A stretch of DNA of 64,000 bases, taken from contig NZ_JAOYTH010000010.1 of NCBI RefSeq assembly GCF_025847205.1, positions 213,544 to 277,543 of the forward strand, read 5' to 3'. The position numbers and the translations under genes were made by a program. This document shows positions 63,650-64,000 of the stretch, piece by piece. Below the pieces are notes generated by a model. It had not been told where the DNA came from. It made no database searches and saw nothing but the letters and a program-made list of their open reading frames with translations. The first letter of the stretch is position 1. Each line of letters starts with the position of its first letter. Origin of the DNA: Pararhizobium sp. YC-54. GTDB taxonomy: Bacteria; Pseudomonadota; Alphaproteobacteria; Rhizobiales; Rhizobiaceae.

Positions 63650-63722
63650 GCGCCGCGCGAAATCCATCATCGTGAACAGCGCAGATGCCTGCCATCAGAC
63701 ACTGCAAACCAGGAGAATGACC

Positions 63723-64000
63723 TTGCCTATTCGCACAGTCGTGTGGGGAGAAAACATCCACGAACAGACAAACGCGGTCGTCCGGGAAATCTACCCGAAC
63801 GGCATGCACAACACGATCGCCGCGGCGCTGAACACCGATCCAGGCATCGAAGCGACGACGGCGACATTGCAGGAGCCTGAGCATGGCTTGAGCGTCGAGC
63901 GGCTGGCCAAGACCGACGTCTTGCTCTGGTGGGGCCACAAGGATCATGGCGCCGTGTCCGACGAGATCGTCGAGCGCGTCGCCAAGCGGGTTTGGGAAGG
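63723..64000 (+). CDS. thuA: ThuA trehalose utilisation protein, cut by window end
   Basis: The first 92 codons match the ThuA family (glutamine amidotransferase-like fold): TVVWGENIHEQTNAVVREIY, YPNGMHNTIAAAL, and TDVLLWWGHKDHGAVSDEIV. In S. meliloti ThuA with ThuB converts trehalose and related disaccharides to 3-keto derivatives (established for that system). AGGAG at 63711-63715 is only one base from an ATG at 63717 but seven bases from the TTG at 63723, so I take TTG as the start. The gene continues past 64000; thuB should follow. Confidence 0.9.
   Translation, partial: MPIRTVVWGENIHEQTNAVVREIYPNGMHNTIAAALNTDPGIEATTATLQEPEHGLSVERLAKTDVLLWWGHKDHGAVSDEIVERVAKRVWE

Overview
The window looks like part of a Rhizobiaceae (Rhizobium, Agrobacterium, Sinorhizobium or Ensifer-like) genome, most likely an accessory replicon such as a megaplasmid or chromid. 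The evidence is high-GC coding sequence, an almost complete thu (trehalose/maltose) locus in the rhizobial gene order, a phnA-phnY phosphonoacetate pathway like that of Sinorhizobium meliloti, and no informational or housekeeping genes. Nearly everything is a nutrient-acquisition cluster: importer, catabolic enzymes and a dedicated regulator. Nine regulators of different families occur, about one per cluster. The assignment rests on recognition of families by eye; no database search was run.

Layout. 1-2827: two sugar isomerase/epimerase genes (the first runs off the left edge) and a divergent AraC regulator. 3039-9347: phosphonate catabolism (OPA/MFS transporter, phosphonoacetaldehyde dehydrogenase phnY, phosphonoacetate hydrolase phnA, iron-type alcohol dehydrogenase) with a divergent LysR regulator. 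9348-10608: decayed DNA with one gene remnant. 10609-17968: Ugp/Mal-type ABC importer with a glycerophosphodiester phosphodiesterase and an EEP-family phosphohydrolase, and a divergent ROK regulator. 18011-18512: IS6 remnant and empty DNA. 18513-25996: Pot/Afu-type ABC importer with an inositol-monophosphatase-like phosphatase and a sugar isomerase, and a divergent MocR regulator. 26176-33461: GMC oxidoreductase, NCS1 permease, 56-residue membrane protein, aldehyde dehydrogenase and agmatinase-like ureohydrolase, with a divergent LysR regulator. 33635-39245: polar amino acid type ABC importer, GntR/UTRA regulator, BtpA/SgcQ protein, ureidoglycolate-lyase-like protein and PfkB kinase. 39246-40915: junk zone with an IS6 fragment, a phage-like two-terminator segment and a D-threonine aldolase-type pseudogene that has lost its PLP lysine. 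41106-45415: a second polar amino acid ABC importer, RidA and an IclR regulator. 45416-46547: Tn3 and IS6 transposase remnants.

46548-57625 is a divergon for hexuronate use. On the minus strand are uxaC, TRAP dctPQM, a FadR-type GntR regulator, kduI, kduD and kdgF; on the plus strand are uxuB, uxuA and a Gfo/Idh/MocA oxidoreductase. Saturated uronates (UxaC, UxuB, UxuA) and unsaturated uronates (KdgF, KduI, KduD) both lead to 2-keto-3-deoxygluconate. 57629-57853 is an Lrp/AsnC fragment. 58040-64000 is the thu locus: thuR divergent from thuE-F-G-K-A, cut by the right edge inside thuA.

Common themes: several left-hand clusters handle phosphorus-containing carbon (phosphonates, glycerophosphodiesters, probably phosphorylated sugars); many solute-binding-protein genes are followed by a strong intercistronic hairpin; and clear palindromic operator candidates sit in most divergent promoters. 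No CRISPR array, rRNA, complete tRNA, replication or conjugation gene was seen.
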